Assembly (NCBI RefSeq): GCF_001586775.1
Contig: NZ_LQXS01000003.1
Coordinates: 434,001-498,000, forward strand
DNA from: Sphingobacterium populi
GTDB lineage: Bacteria; Bacteroidota; Bacteroidia; Sphingobacteriales; Sphingobacteriaceae
DNA: 64,000 nt
Reading direction: 5' to 3'
Below, piece by piece: positions 9,228 to 18,198 of this stretch (position 1 is the first letter of the stretch; each line of letters begins with the position of its first letter). The notes beneath the pieces were generated by a model that was not told the origin of the DNA, ran no database searches, and saw only the letters and a program-made list of their open reading frames with translations. The translations under genes and the position numbers were made by a program.

Positions 9228-10571
9228 TTAAAAAGGTTTGCCGGGTGATTTTGGCATGTTGCGCATCATCTTGGACATCATACCTGGATTCGACATTTGT
9301 TTCATTACCTTACGCATATCACCAAATTGCTTCATTAGCTTATTGACCTCATCGATATTCGTGCCCGAACCTTTGGCAATGCGCACGCGTCTTTTCTGGT
9401 CAATCACATCTGGGTTTTGACGTTCGTATGGTGTCATTGAATCGATGATCGCTTCAATAGGTTTGAAAGCGTCGTCCTCGATTTCAATATCCTTTATTGC
9501 TTTTCCAACGCCGGGAATCATGCCCATCAGGTCTTTCATGTTACCCATTTTTTTGATCTGCTGGATCTGGGATTTGAAATCGTTGAAATCGAATTTATTC
9601 TTGCGGATTTTCTTCTGAAGTTCGGCCGCTTCTTTCTCGTCAAATTGCTGTTGTGCACGTTCTACCAAGGAAACCACGTCACCCATACCCAAGATACGGG
9701 AAGCCATACGATCTGGATGGAATACATCCAGCGCTTCCATCTTCTCGCCTGTACCGATAAATTTGATCGGCTTGTTGACGACAGATTTAATTGATAAAGC
9801 TGCACCACCACGCGTATCCCCATCCAATTTGGTTAAAACGACACCGGTGAAGTCCAAACGATCGTTAAATGCTTTTGCGGTATTTACGGCATCTTGTCCG
9901 GTCATAGAATCTACTACAAACAAGATTTCATGTGGTTGTGTAGCTTCTTTAACGGCCGTGATCTCCACCATTAAGGCTTCGTCAATCGCCAAACGACCAG
10001 CCGTATCGATAATCACGACATTATTACCATTGCGTTTTGCTTCTGCTACACCGGCTACTGCAATGGCAATCGGATCTTCGGATGCACGATCTACATACAC
10101 AGGAACGCCGACTTGCTGTCCTAACACTTCTAATTGATCAATCGCTGCTGGGCGGTATACGTCACCTGCTACCAATAATGGTTTTTTACCTTTTTGTTCG
10201 CGTAGAAAGTTCGCTAGTTTTCCGGAGAAAGTGGTTTTACCCGCACCGTTCAATCCAGCGATTAAGATAACCGTCGGGTTTTTAGTGATCTCTAACTCTG
10301 TCACCGAACCACCCATCAAGTTGGTCAATTCGTCGCTCATAATCTTGGTGAGCAACTGACCAGGGGAGATGCTGGTTAATACATTTTGACCTAATGCTTT
10401 GGTTCTTACTTCGTCGGTAAAAGATTTAGCGGTTTTGTAGTTCACATCGGCATCCAACAATGCCTTCCGAATCTCTTTCATGGTTTCTGCCACGTTGATC
10501 TCCGTAATGTTACCCTGTCCTTTAAGGACTTTAAACGCTCTGTCTAGTTTGTCTTGTAAGTTTGAAAACAT
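9228..10571 (-). CDS. ffh: Signal recognition particle protein Ffh (SRP54)
   Basis: GTPase that binds signal sequences of nascent membrane proteins and docks with FtsY. The 447-residue protein has an N domain (about 1-90), a G domain with the P-loop GLNGAGKTT at 106-114 plus DTAGRL and TKLDGDTRGG motifs, and a methionine-rich M domain from about 325 to the end that binds the SRP RNA. That RNA is encoded in this window at 43870-43971. Likely monocistronic from the box at 10605. Confidence 0.98.
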   Translation of the reverse strand: MFSNLQDKLDRAFKVLKGQGNITEINVAETMKEIRKALLDADVNYKTAKSFTDEVRTKALGQNVLTSISPGQLLTKIMSDELTNLMGGSVTELEITKNPTVILIAGLNGAGKTTFSGKLANFLREQKGKKPLLVAGDVYRPAAIDQLEVLGQQVGVPVYVDRASEDPIAIAVAGVAEAKRNGNNVVIIDTAGRLAIDEALMVEITAVKEATQPHEILFVVDSMTGQDAVNTAKAFNDRLDFTGVVLTKLDGDTRGGAALSIKSVVNKPIKFIGTGEKMEALDVFHPDRMASRILGMGDVVSLVERAQQQFDEKEAAELQKKIRKNKFDFNDFKSQIQQIKKMGNMKDLMGMIPGVGKAIKDIEIEDDAFKPIEAIIDSMTPYERQNPDVIDQKRRVRIAKGSGTNIDEVNKLMKQFGDMRKVMKQMSNPGMMSKMMRNMPKSPGKPF

Positions 10572-10604
10572 AATCCTGTATTATCCGCAATATGATACGT
10601 AGTG

Positions 10605-10612
10605 CAAAGCTA
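10605..10612 (-). promoter_or_regulatory. ffh -7 box
   Basis: TAGCTTTG on the minus strand, 34 bases before the ffh start and just after the terminator of the upstream peptidase gene, a sensible place for a fresh promoter. Confidence 0.5.
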
Positions 10613-10614
10613 CG

Positions 10615-10643
10615 AAAAAAGCCGGAGCAATGCCCCGGCTTTA
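10615..10643 (-). terminator. Terminator of the zinc metallopeptidase gene
   Basis: GC-rich 8-bp stem (AAAGCCGG/CCGGCTTT) with further GC pairs inside, followed on the minus strand by six T residues; 25 bases after the peptidase stop. Confidence 0.85.
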
Positions 10644-10667
10644 TAAATTTTATAAGCTTTAATATAT

Positions 10668-11354
10668 TTAGTCTCTACGTCCGAAAAGGATGTATGCATA
10701 GTACAAAAGAGTTGCTAACGAAGCCAACGCTGCAACAACGTAAGTCATAGCGGCCCATTTCAAAGCGTCTTTTGCGCCATCATGCTCTTCTGTGCTGTGT
10801 GTGATATTTGCACCATCTAACCAAGCTAATGCACGGTTGGAGGCATCAAATTCTACTGGAAGCGTTACAAAGCTAAATAAAGTGGTAAGCGCTAAAGCAC
10901 CAACACCAATCGCGAGTAGCCATATCTGTTCTGGTCTTACCGCCATAAGAATAATACCACCCAATAGTACCCAAGTCGTCATGCGTGAGGCGATGCTTAC
11001 CATCGGTACTAGTGATGATCTCAATTGTAACCACGAGTACGCAGTAGCATGTTGTACAGCGTGCCCGCATTCGTGTGAAGCTACCGCAGCAGCAGCTACG
11101 CTACGACCGTGATATACTTCTGGACTCAAGTTTACTGTTTTGTTGGCTGGGTTGTAATGATCTGTCAATTGTCCTTCTACCGAAATGATTTCAACATCCG
11201 TCAGTCCGTTTTCGCGCAGCATTTTTTCTGCTACTTCGGCACCTGATAAACCCGATGTAAGGGGCATTTCCGAGTATTTCTTAAATTTACTCTTGAATCG
11301 ATATTGTACGATCCAGCTAATTACGGCAATTCCTATAAAAATAATCCAATACAT
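10668..11354 (-). CDS. Membrane zinc metallopeptidase (YugP-like, Zn_peptidase_2 family)
   Basis: Predicted membrane-bound neutral zinc protease of 228 residues. It has an N-terminal membrane helix (about 2-18), the zinc motif HECGH at 94-98 (two His ligands and the catalytic Glu), and further hydrophobic helices near 115-160 and 200-224. This matches the YugP family (PF04298), whose substrate is not established. It is isolated, with its own terminator. The family call rests on the HExxH context and helix layout. Confidence 0.88.
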   Translation of the reverse strand: MYWIIFIGIAVISWIVQYRFKSKFKKYSEMPLTSGLSGAEVAEKMLRENGLTDVEIISVEGQLTDHYNPANKTVNLSPEVYHGRSVAAAAVASHECGHAVQHATAYSWLQLRSSLVPMVSIASRMTTWVLLGGIILMAVRPEQIWLLAIGVGALALTTLFSFVTLPVEFDASNRALAWLDGANITHSTEEHDGAKDALKWAAMTYVVAALASLATLLYYAYILFGRRD

Positions 11355-11474
11355 ATTCTTTCGTCTTAATGTCTACTGAAACTTACTCAAAAAATATTCC
11401 AATGCTCCGAATAATCTAAATATAGTATTTATGTCTTGTTTATTGTGATGAGCACTGCAATTATGGCAGTAGAA

Positions 11475-12479
11475 TTACGATTTAGCTAAATTGCGTTGCA
11501 CGTAATCATAACTTTTCTTGATGCTTTCAAACTTGTTTGGCATGTAGATCTCATCTTGTTCTACAAAGGCATATTTCAAACCCGATTGCTCATCGAAGCG
11601 GATGATGTTAGCAAAGTCAATACTGCCAGACCCTACTTCGGCGTATTTAATTTGTTTGAATATTTCTCCTAGATCCATTGGCTCGCGTTTTCCCGTGCGT
11701 GGATTTACCTCAGGCGTTGCCAAAGGTTCGCTAAAGCTACGATCCATATCTTTTATGTGCCACATCGGGAATCGGTTTGGGTATTTTTCAAAATAGGTTT
11801 GCGGTTTTTCACCCGCTTTTACAGCCCAGTAAAGATCTAGTTCGAAATCCACTAATTCAGGATCGGTGAAAGCAATCAAGATATCCAATCCTTTGGTGCC
11901 ATTGCCAAAAGGTCTAAATTCCCAGAAATGATTATGATAAGCCATTTTGATGCCTGCTTTCTTCGACAATTCGCCAGCGGCATTAAGCTGTTCGGCAAAA
12001 AACTGATAATCAGATGCAGTTAATTTATTAAGATCCGTCATCGGAGGAACAGGAGCAACAATGTACTCTTGACCTAGCGTGTGCGCAATCTCGATGTATT
12101 TATTTATGTCTTCAGGTTGTGTGCTTCCTTTTGTCAAATAATTGCTCAGGTCATAATGCCCGCTGTGGGTTTTAAGATTATTATCTTTCAGGATGTTTAC
12201 AAGATCTGCTACTGGAATTCCCCAAAAGGTGCTATTTCCCGTATTGACACCAAATGTTTCAACATGTTTGTAGCCTATTTTGCCTACATTTTCCAATGTG
12301 TCTTTGGCATCTTTGTCCAAGAGATCACGCAAGGTAAATAATTGAATCCCGATATTTTTGAAAGGCGAACTGGTAATGTCTTCAGAAGAACTACAAGAGA
12401 GCCAATGCGGTGCTAGTGCAGCTGCTGCCAATCCAAGACCAGAATGACGTAAAAAGTTTCTGCGATTGATCGATTTCAT
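11475..12479 (-). CDS. Exported sugar phosphate isomerase/epimerase-like TIM-barrel protein
   Basis: 334 residues. A Tat-type signal begins with NRRNFLRH (residues 5-12), followed by a hydrophobic stretch and a possible lipobox ending at C29 (HWLSC), so it is probably folded in the cytoplasm and exported, perhaps lipidated. The remainder is an AP-endonuclease-2/xylose isomerase-like TIM barrel (PF01261), with metal-ligand type positions in MAYHNHFWEF, ELDLYW and MWHIKDMD. Such proteins often act on sugars or inositols; the substrate here is unknown. tatC is encoded at 28819-29694. Isolated gene. Confidence 0.88.
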   Translation of the reverse strand: MKSINRRNFLRHSGLGLAAAALAPHWLSCSSSEDITSSPFKNIGIQLFTLRDLLDKDAKDTLENVGKIGYKHVETFGVNTGNSTFWGIPVADLVNILKDNNLKTHSGHYDLSNYLTKGSTQPEDINKYIEIAHTLGQEYIVAPVPPMTDLNKLTASDYQFFAEQLNAAGELSKKAGIKMAYHNHFWEFRPFGNGTKGLDILIAFTDPELVDFELDLYWAVKAGEKPQTYFEKYPNRFPMWHIKDMDRSFSEPLATPEVNPRTGKREPMDLGEIFKQIKYAEVGSGSIDFANIIRFDEQSGLKYAFVEQDEIYMPNKFESIKKSYDYVQRNLAKS

Positions 12480-12521
12480 GGTATGTGTTTGTGTTGGGTT
12501 TATTGTTGTGGTTATACCAAA

Positions 12522-12562
12522 AATAAGAAAGGATTTCTATAAACTAGAAATCCTTTCTTATT
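12522..12562 (-). terminator. frr terminator
   Basis: A perfect 17-bp stem with a 7-nt loop and T runs on both strands. It follows the frr stop (12581) by 18 bases and precedes the start of the TIM-barrel gene. Confidence 0.9.
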
Positions 12563-12580
12563 TTTTTGATAGAGCAGTTT

Positions 12581-13144
12581 TTATACCGTCATCACATCTT
12601 TTTCTTTCAGATCAGCGAGTTGATCTACTTTAACGATATAGCTGTCGGTTAGCTTCTGTACTTCGGCTTCACCTGTTTTAATCTCGTCTTCAGAAACACC
12701 GTCATTTTTCAATTTTTTGATTGACTCGTTGGCATCTTTACGAATGTTACGAATCGATACGCGACCGCGCTCTGCTTCTTCTTTTACTTTTTTGACTAAA
12801 TCTCTTCTTCGTTCTTCAGTAAGTGCTGGTACAGCTAATCGAATCACGATACCATCATTTTGCGGGTTCAATCCTAGATTGGCATCAATAATGGCTTTCT
12901 CAATAGCGCCAATTAAAGACTTTTCCCATGGCTGAACGACGATTGTACGCGCATCAGGCGTGTTGACATTACTTACTTGCGCCAATGGTGTAGCTGAGCC
13001 ATAATAGTCTACGAAAACACCATCTAACATACCTGGAGAGGCTTTGCCTGCCCGGATTTTTGTCAACTCATTTTCGGTATGTGCTACCGATTTATTCATG
13101 CTGTCTTTGCAATCGTCTAATTCGAGAGAAATTAACTCATTCAT
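12581..13144 (-). CDS. frr: Ribosome recycling factor
   Basis: Splits the post-termination ribosome together with EF-G. 187 residues, full family length, mostly helical, with the characteristic RAGKASPGMLDGVFVDYYG segment near residues 31-49 and the TEERRRDLVKKVKEEAE hinge/helix region. It follows pyrH by 16 bases, the classic pyrH-frr operon seen across bacteria. Confidence 0.98.
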   Translation of the reverse strand: MNELISLELDDCKDSMNKSVAHTENELTKIRAGKASPGMLDGVFVDYYGSATPLAQVSNVNTPDARTIVVQPWEKSLIGAIEKAIIDANLGLNPQNDGIVIRLAVPALTEERRRDLVKKVKEEAERGRVSIRNIRKDANESIKKLKNDGVSEDEIKTGEAEVQKLTDSYIVKVDQLADLKEKDVMTV

Positions 13145-13160
13145 ATCTTGATAATCTTTA

Positions 13161-13865
13161 TTAACTAACTATGGTGCCGATGTCTTCGCCTTCAGCCAAT
13201 TTTTTAAGGTTTCCTGCTTTGTTCATGTCAAAAACAACGATAGGGAGGTTGTTCTCTTGGCACAGCGTGAATGCTGTCATATCCATTACGTTCAATCCTT
13301 TTTCATAAACCTCGGTAAAGGATATTTGTTCGAATTTCTGTGCTGTCGGATCTTTTTCAGGGTCGGCAGTATAGATACCATCTACGCGTGTTCCTTTGAG
13401 TACGGCATCGGCATTAATCTCGATGGCGCGTAGGGAAGCAGCTGTATCAGTTGTAAAATATGGGTTTCCGGTTCCTGCTCCAAAGATCACCACGCGGCCT
13501 TTTTCCAAATGGCGCACGGCTCGTCTACGAATAAATGGTTCGCAGATTTGCTCCATTTTGATGGCAGTTAGCAAACGGGTTTTCATACCATTTTTCTCTA
13601 ATGCATCTTGCAAAGCCATACTGTTGATTACTGTAGCAAGCATGCCCATATAATCGGCCTGTACACGATCCATTCCAGCTTTTTCAGCGCTAAGTCCGCG
13701 GTGAATGTTGCCACCACCGATCACGATAGCGACTTCCAATCCCATGCTGTGAATTTCCTGAATGTCTTTGGCGTATTGTTGGACACGATTGATATCAATA
13801 CCGTAGCTTTGCTCTCCCATCAAAGCTTCTCCACTTAGTTTTAGTAGGATCCGTTTGTATTTCAT
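13161..13865 (-). CDS. pyrH: UMP kinase
   Basis: Hexameric amino-acid-kinase-fold enzyme phosphorylating UMP to UDP. I choose the ATG at 13865 (234 residues, [15 protein letters not shown]) over the upstream start at 13907, because the family begins here and the -7 box lies between the two. Motifs: [10 protein letters not shown] near the N-terminus, IGGGNIHRG (about 49-57), the UMP-binding [12 protein letters not shown] segment, and [12 protein letters not shown]. Cotranscribed with frr; bshA is upstream on the same strand. Confidence 0.97.
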   Translation of the reverse strand: MKYKRILLKLSGEALMGEQSYGIDINRVQQYAKDIQEIHSMGLEVAIVIGGGNIHRGLSAEKAGMDRVQADYMGMLATVINSMALQDALEKNGMKTRLLTAIKMEQICEPFIRRRAVRHLEKGRVVIFGAGTGNPYFTTDTAASLRAIEINADAVLKGTRVDGIYTADPEKDPTAQKFEQISFTEVYEKGLNVMDMTAFTLCQENNLPIVVFDMNKAGNLKKLAEGEDIGTIVS

Positions 13866-13893
13866 ATGTGTTTTTTGGAGTGTTTCCAAAAGC

Positions 13894-13901
13894 CAAATAT
13901 A
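13894..13901 (-). promoter_or_regulatory. pyrH -7 box
   Basis: TATATTTG on the minus strand, 29 bases before the chosen pyrH ATG and between the bshA stop and pyrH, so pyrH-frr can be expressed apart from bshA. It also argues against the longer pyrH start at 13907. Confidence 0.6.
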
Positions 13902-13926
13902 AGACAATTTTGTCGGTCAGCTAGGT

Positions 13927-15066
13927 TTATTCTGCTTTTTTCACACGTGCTATGACCTCATCGTAAAAACGCTCATAGTGTGGAACGATTTTGCAGATCT
14001 TGAAATCTTCCGCTCTTAACAAAGCATTTTCCTTGAATTCAGCCAATCTGGCGTCATCTTCCAAGATATATACGCCTTGCTTGGCCATGTTTTCCACATC
14101 ACCAACATCACTCAAGTAGCCGCTAAATCCATCTACATTCAATTCTGGAAGACCACCCGTATTAGAAGAGATCACGGGTACTTTACAAGCCATGGCTTCC
14201 AGTGCTGCCAAACCAAAGCTCTCCGAACCAGATGGCATCAGGAATAAGTCTGCGATCGAAAGTATCTCTTCAATAGCATCCTGTTTTCCTAAGAAGCGTA
14301 CGTGTTCCCATACATTAAGCTGGCGCGCCAATTCTTCCGAATTGCGTCGATCTGGTCCGTCTCCGACCATAAGTAATTTGCTCGGAATCTTTTGATTGAT
14401 CTGCTCGAAGATACGAATCACATCGCCCGTATGCTTTACCTTACGGAAGTTGGAAGTGTGCACCACAATGCGCTCATCGTTGGGTGCGATCGCTTTTTTG
14501 AAATGTTCGTGATTCTTACTGTGAAATCTATTGAGATCGATGAAGTTTGGAATCACTTCGATGTGGTTTGTTATATCAAAGTAGTCTAATGTTTGTTGCT
14601 TCAGATTTTCAGAAACGGTGGTTACACCATCCGACTGGTTAATCGAAAAGGTAACGACCGGACTGAAACTTTTATCTTTACCTACCAAGGTAATGTCTGT
14701 ACCATGCAACGTAGTGACAACAGGAATCTTAATTCCGTAGGTCGCCAAAATCTGCTTGGCCATAAAGGCTACGGAAGCATGTGGTATAGCATAATGCACG
14801 TGCAGCAAATCAAGTTTTTCATAGCGAACTACGTCTACCAGCTTGCTAGCCAACGCGGTTTCGTAGGGCGCATAATCAAAAAGTGGATATTGCGACATGG
14901 CCACTTCGTGATAAAAGAGATTCTCCGAGAAGAAATCTAATCTTGCGGGCTGGCTATACGTAATAAAGTGGATCTCGTGCCCGCTGGAAGCCAAAGCTTT
15001 ACCCAGTTCGGTAGCCACTACACCGCTACCTCCGAAGGTAGGGTAACAAACTATTCCTATTTTCAT
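13927..15066 (-). CDS. bshA: N-acetyl-alpha-D-glucosaminyl L-malate synthase
   Basis: GT4-family glycosyltransferase that joins GlcNAc from UDP-GlcNAc to L-malate, the first step in making bacillithiol, the low-molecular-weight thiol of many Bacteroidota and Firmicutes. The 379-residue GT-B protein begins MKIGIVCYPTFGGSGVVATE, has LHVHYAIPHASVA in the acceptor domain, and a donor site with MPSGSESFGLAALEAMAC (about 290-307). This N-terminus and length are diagnostic of BshA within GT4. bshB and bshC are not in the window. Confidence 0.93.
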   Translation of the reverse strand: MKIGIVCYPTFGGSGVVATELGKALASSGHEIHFITYSQPARLDFFSENLFYHEVAMSQYPLFDYAPYETALASKLVDVVRYEKLDLLHVHYAIPHASVAFMAKQILATYGIKIPVVTTLHGTDITLVGKDKSFSPVVTFSINQSDGVTTVSENLKQQTLDYFDITNHIEVIPNFIDLNRFHSKNHEHFKKAIAPNDERIVVHTSNFRKVKHTGDVIRIFEQINQKIPSKLLMVGDGPDRRNSEELARQLNVWEHVRFLGKQDAIEEILSIADLFLMPSGSESFGLAALEAMACKVPVISSNTGGLPELNVDGFSGYLSDVGDVENMAKQGVYILEDDARLAEFKENALLRAEDFKICKIVPHYERFYDEVIARVKKAE

Positions 15067-15164
15067 TTGTCTTTTTTGTCTTCCTAAAATTAAACTTCAT
15101 CAGGTAGATGCGTTCATCTGATCGTTCTCCTCATAGCTGGCGTACGGGTACTTGCCTGATGTAG

Positions 15165-15172
15165 CAAAGATA
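15165..15172 (-). promoter_or_regulatory. bshA -7 box
   Basis: TATCTTTG on the minus strand in the bshA/arfB divergent gap; leader about 93 nt. A TTG lies 23 bases upstream, slightly too far. Confidence 0.5.
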
Positions 15173-15230
15173 AGGAGGGTTTTATAATTGTTTTGCAATA
15201 ATTCTATTGCGGAATGTTATATTTACATCA

Positions 15231-15633
15231 ATGAATAAAGAGCAATTGACAAGAGAAATTTGGTTCAAGACCGCCCGCTCGGGTGGGGCTGGTGGCCAAA
15301 ACGTCAATAAGGTGGAAAGTAAGGTGATGCTCTTTTGGGATGTGAATAACTCCGTTGCTTTCGACGAATTTCAAAAAAATACTATCCGTTCCCATTTATC
15401 CAATCGTATCTCGAGCGAAGGTATACTTTTATTGGAATCTTCCCAAAGTAGAAGTCAGCTAGATAATAAAGAGACCGTGATTGCGCGTTTTTTTCAGCTG
15501 CTAGCAGACGTCCTGAAACCCATCAAAAAAACGCCTCCCCACGCGTATTCCTAAATCCAAAATACTCCAACGGTTAGATCGCAAGAAAAAGCAATCGGAG
15601 AAAAAACAACAACGTAAGCGCTACGACTTTTAA
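15231..15633 (+). pseudogene. arfB: Ribosome rescue hydrolase ArfB, frameshifted at an A7 run
   Basis: ArfB (YaeJ) hydrolyses peptidyl-tRNA on ribosomes stalled at mRNA ends. The catalytic domain has RSGGAGGQNVNK near residues 15-26 (GGQ motif). As written the frame ends at 15554 after an unrelated tail. Removing one A from the seven As at 15525-15531 extends it to 15633, giving 133 residues with the strongly basic C-terminal tail (RKKKQSEKKQQRKRYDF) that the family inserts into the empty mRNA channel. The start is the ATG at 15231; an upstream TTG at 15207 is less likely. Either a sequencing error, a real lesion, or A-run slippage. Confidence 0.9.
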
Positions 15634-15704
15634 AATATTCTTATTAATAGGACGTTATAGTTTTATGATATAGCTATCTGTGAACTAACCTAAACTTTAT
15701 TTAA

Positions 15705-16532
15705 ATGCGTTCATCCTCCATTCTACTCTTGGCTTTGCTGCCAATATTTGTTTTTACTTCTTGCAGAAGTTATGAGTTTTCCAAACAAGGGTTCATGGTG
15801 GAGAATGATCCACATTATCACAATGTTCGTAGTCATCTAAGTGTAGCAACTCTGCCAGAAAAAACAGAGATATCGGTGTTGAATAAGAAACATGGCCAAG
15901 CCTTACGATCTTTTGGTGTGAAGCCAAAGGAGGTTGAAGTACTGTTTGTGGCGGATTTGGATAGCCTCGTCGAAGTGATTGTTTGGCAATCCGAAGACAG
16001 TACCCGATCTTTTTCCAATTATTTGACGCAGACAGCAAAATCTAATCGGTATTTGTACAAGAAAAAGAGAGCCAAAGGGCAGCATTTGGTTCATGCAGTA
16101 TATCAGTCGCCAACTGGCCCACAGGTGGGCTTTGTTTTTAGTAGTACAAATGTGTTAAACGAAGCAGCTATTAATCAATTTTTAAACAAGGATGTTCGAT
16201 TTAGCCATAAGCTTTTCCCAGATATTACTGCCGTAGATTGTGTGCCTGAAAAGCAGATCGGTTGGGGAATCGATATTCCAGCCGAACTGGTCCGCGACGA
16301 ACATACCTTGCTGAAAATATATCGAGTAGGAGAGCAGGATGAGGAATTGATATTATATACGTTACGCAATCCAGGTGAATTTTACTACACCGCCTTTTCG
16401 GTGTGCCAAGGAGCTACATATCGTGTGGTTTACAGTGATCTGCAACACCAAGAAATTTGGTCGTCGCAGGTGCATACCGATGATATCATCGAGCAAGATA
16501 GATTGTTAATGGAGAAAATGGGCTATCAATAA
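15705..16532 (+). CDS. Predicted lipoprotein of unknown function
   Basis: Not recognised. 275 residues with a lipoprotein signal: hydrophobic stretch 5-18 followed by the lipobox FTSC (Cys at 20). The mature part is mixed alpha/beta with many aromatic and charged residues; four further cysteines are scattered. A conserved-looking block lies near VGFVFSSTNVLNEAAINQFL. It sits between arfB and an ABM-domain gene, all co-directional but with gaps, so no operon is implied. Bacteroidota lipoproteins of this type may be in the outer membrane; this is inference. Confidence 0.75.
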   Translation: MRSSSILLLALLPIFVFTSCRSYEFSKQGFMVENDPHYHNVRSHLSVATLPEKTEISVLNKKHGQALRSFGVKPKEVEVLFVADLDSLVEVIVWQSEDSTRSFSNYLTQTAKSNRYLYKKKRAKGQHLVHAVYQSPTGPQVGFVFSSTNVLNEAAINQFLNKDVRFSHKLFPDITAVDCVPEKQIGWGIDIPAELVRDEHTLLKIYRVGEQDEELILYTLRNPGEFYYTAFSVCQGATYRVVYSDLQHQEIWSSQVHTDDIIEQDRLLMEKMGYQ

Positions 16533-16585
16533 ATACTACCTCATAAATTATCGCCAAATCATCCGCAACAATGTAGTAAGTTTAA

Positions 16586-16593
16586 TATCTTTG
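16586..16593 (+). promoter_or_regulatory. -7 box of the ABM-domain gene
   Basis: TATCTTTG, 31 bases before the start codon at 16617. Confidence 0.55.
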
Positions 16594-16616
16594 ATTCACC
16601 ATATTAAATACGAATT

Positions 16617-16907
16617 ATGATTTTAGAAGTAGCTGTATTAGAAATTATCGACGGACAACAAGCCAATTTTGAAAGAGATTACAAAACGGCTTGTCAATAT
16701 ATCAGCGCGAGCAGAGGTTACATCACGCATTCGCTGCGCAAGTGCATCGAAAAAAGTAATCAATACATTTTGCTGGTAGAATGGGAAACATTGGAAGATC
16801 ATACCATTGGTTTTAAGGAATCCTCACTATTCAAAGAATGGGAAAAATTACTGCATCATTATTATGATCCCTTCCCTACAGTCGAGCATTACGAAGTGTT
16901 AAAATAG
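16617..16907 (+). CDS. Antibiotic biosynthesis monooxygenase (ABM) domain protein
   Basis: 96-residue single-domain protein with the ferredoxin-like ABM fold. The pattern of an N-terminal strand (ILEVAVLEII), a helix (ERDYKTACQYI), RGYITHSLRKC, the strand YILLVEWETLEDHTIGF, and a final helix leading to HHYYDPFPTVEHYE is typical. Members include heme-degrading and quinol-oxidising enzymes as well as proteins of unknown role; no heme ligand can be assigned. Own promoter; luxS follows after 103 bases. Confidence 0.85.
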   Translation: MILEVAVLEIIDGQQANFERDYKTACQYISASRGYITHSLRKCIEKSNQYILLVEWETLEDHTIGFKESSLFKEWEKLLHHYYDPFPTVEHYEVLK

Positions 16908-16938
16908 TAGTTTTTTCTTCTTTCTTACTATAATCTAG

Positions 16939-16946
16939 TATTTTTG
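16939..16946 (+). promoter_or_regulatory. luxS -7 box
   Basis: TATTTTTG fits TAnnTTTG; predicted leader of about 58 nt before luxS. No clear -33 match, so moderate support only. Confidence 0.5.
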
Positions 16947-17010
16947 TAGATATTTTACAAGACTGTAACCGCTATGCGCCTAACCGCTAAATAGCACTAA
17001 ACGGCATACT

Positions 17011-17517
17011 ATGTATACAAAAGAAAAGGCAACGGTAAATAGTTTCACCGTAGATCACACGAAGTTGAAGCAAGGAATCTACGCGAAAGCTTCTGCAACG
17101 AATAGCAGTAAGATGGATAGTTATACGACCTACGACATTCGTATGATTCGGCCTAATTCACCTGAACGCATGTTGTCGCCCGAAGTAATGCACACCTTAG
17201 AGCATTGTTTTGCGACTGAGATCAGAACTATTCTTGGTGATGAGGTGATTTACGTCGGTCCGATGGGATGTTGTACAGGTTTCTATGTCGTCTTAGCCGG
17301 GACTGACCGTACGCCCGAAAATGTGGCCAAATTGATGGAAGAAGTTTTAGAAATCGTGCTGACGGAAGGATATGAAGTGCCTTTCCAAAACCCAATAAGT
17401 TGCGGCAACTATACCTTTATGGATTGGGAAGCATCGAAAAAAGCCTCTGCGAATTTTCTACGTTTGATCAAGGCCGGAGAATTAGAATTTGAGTATCCAT
17501 ATATTGACGAAAACTAA
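17011..17517 (+). CDS. luxS: S-ribosylhomocysteine lyase
   Basis: Zn/Fe enzyme cleaving S-ribosylhomocysteine to homocysteine and DPD, the precursor of autoinducer-2. 168 residues, with metal ligands H61 and H65 (HTLEH, E64 as catalytic base) and C131 (ISCGNY), and the catalytic cysteine C87 in GCCTGFY. The stop codon directly abuts the mtnN start (TAA ATG), so the two enzymes of SAH detoxification are coupled. In this setting its main role is probably methyl-cycle recycling; a signalling role is not shown. Confidence 0.97.
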   Translation: MYTKEKATVNSFTVDHTKLKQGIYAKASATNSSKMDSYTTYDIRMIRPNSPERMLSPEVMHTLEHCFATEIRTILGDEVIYVGPMGCCTGFYVVLAGTDRTPENVAKLMEEVLEIVLTEGYEVPFQNPISCGNYTFMDWEASKKASANFLRLIKAGELEFEYPYIDEN

Positions 17518-18159
17518 ATGATCCTTCATCAGGATATCGAAACGATTATCTTAGTTGCTAATAAGCAGGAGCTATCTTTCAAAGCACCAGACAAAACAAC
17601 TTTGGTATACGAAATTGGTGTGGGCAAAGTCAACGCAATAGTATCCTTGTCCACATTGTACGAAGAAATAAAGACTTTAGGCATATCACCAATGCTGTTG
17701 AACGTAGGTACGGTGGGCAGTACTAGACATCCGGTAGGACATGTGCTTTATCCTGAGTTCTATGCTCAAGGTGATGCTTATACTGATGGTTTTTTCTTAG
17801 AAAACACGCAATTTATTCGTGGAAAGGGAGTGCTGTATTCAATTCCACTGGACGAATTTTCGTACGAAGAAGCGCTACTAACTTCAGATCGTTTTATTAA
17901 TGTCACGACGGCATTTTACCAAGATATCAAGCATCTTAATCCATTAGCGTTCGATATGGAAGGCTATGCACTAGCAAGTTTCTGTTATCAAAAAAATCTA
18001 CGGTTTCATAGTATCAAAATTGTATCTGACAACTGTGATGGTACGGTGAAAGATTGGGAAAGTATTCTCGGCGAGATTTCCGGCAGATTAGGCAGTATCC
18101 TAGATCAATTTATGCGATCCTTGGATCAAGGAAAAATGGCAACATCCAACGTTTTTTAG
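17518..18159 (+). CDS. mtnN: 5'-methylthioadenosine/S-adenosylhomocysteine nucleosidase
   Basis: Hydrolyses SAH to adenine and S-ribosylhomocysteine, the LuxS substrate, and MTA to adenine and methylthioribose. 213 residues of the PNP/UDP phosphorylase superfamily, with the ribose-binding DMEGYALASFC (146-156) and the catalytic Asp in IVSDN (D171). It is somewhat shorter than the E. coli protein (232) and has a divergent N-terminal region, so a relaxed nucleosidase of the same superfamily is possible, but the direct coupling to luxS supports the call. Confidence 0.92.
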   Translation: MILHQDIETIILVANKQELSFKAPDKTTLVYEIGVGKVNAIVSLSTLYEEIKTLGISPMLLNVGTVGSTRHPVGHVLYPEFYAQGDAYTDGFFLENTQFIRGKGVLYSIPLDEFSYEEALLTSDRFINVTTAFYQDIKHLNPLAFDMEGYALASFCYQKNLRFHSIKIVSDNCDGTVKDWESILGEISGRLGSILDQFMRSLDQGKMATSNVF

Positions 18160-18198
18160 CTGCTGATTGGCATTTCCTCATCTTCTTATACAGCAAAA

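Noticed and set aside
15525..15531. Programmed -1 ribosomal frameshift at the arfB A7 run
   Set aside because: A -1 slip leads to another frame that does not give the basic tail; a forward skip is needed, so this classic mechanism does not fit.
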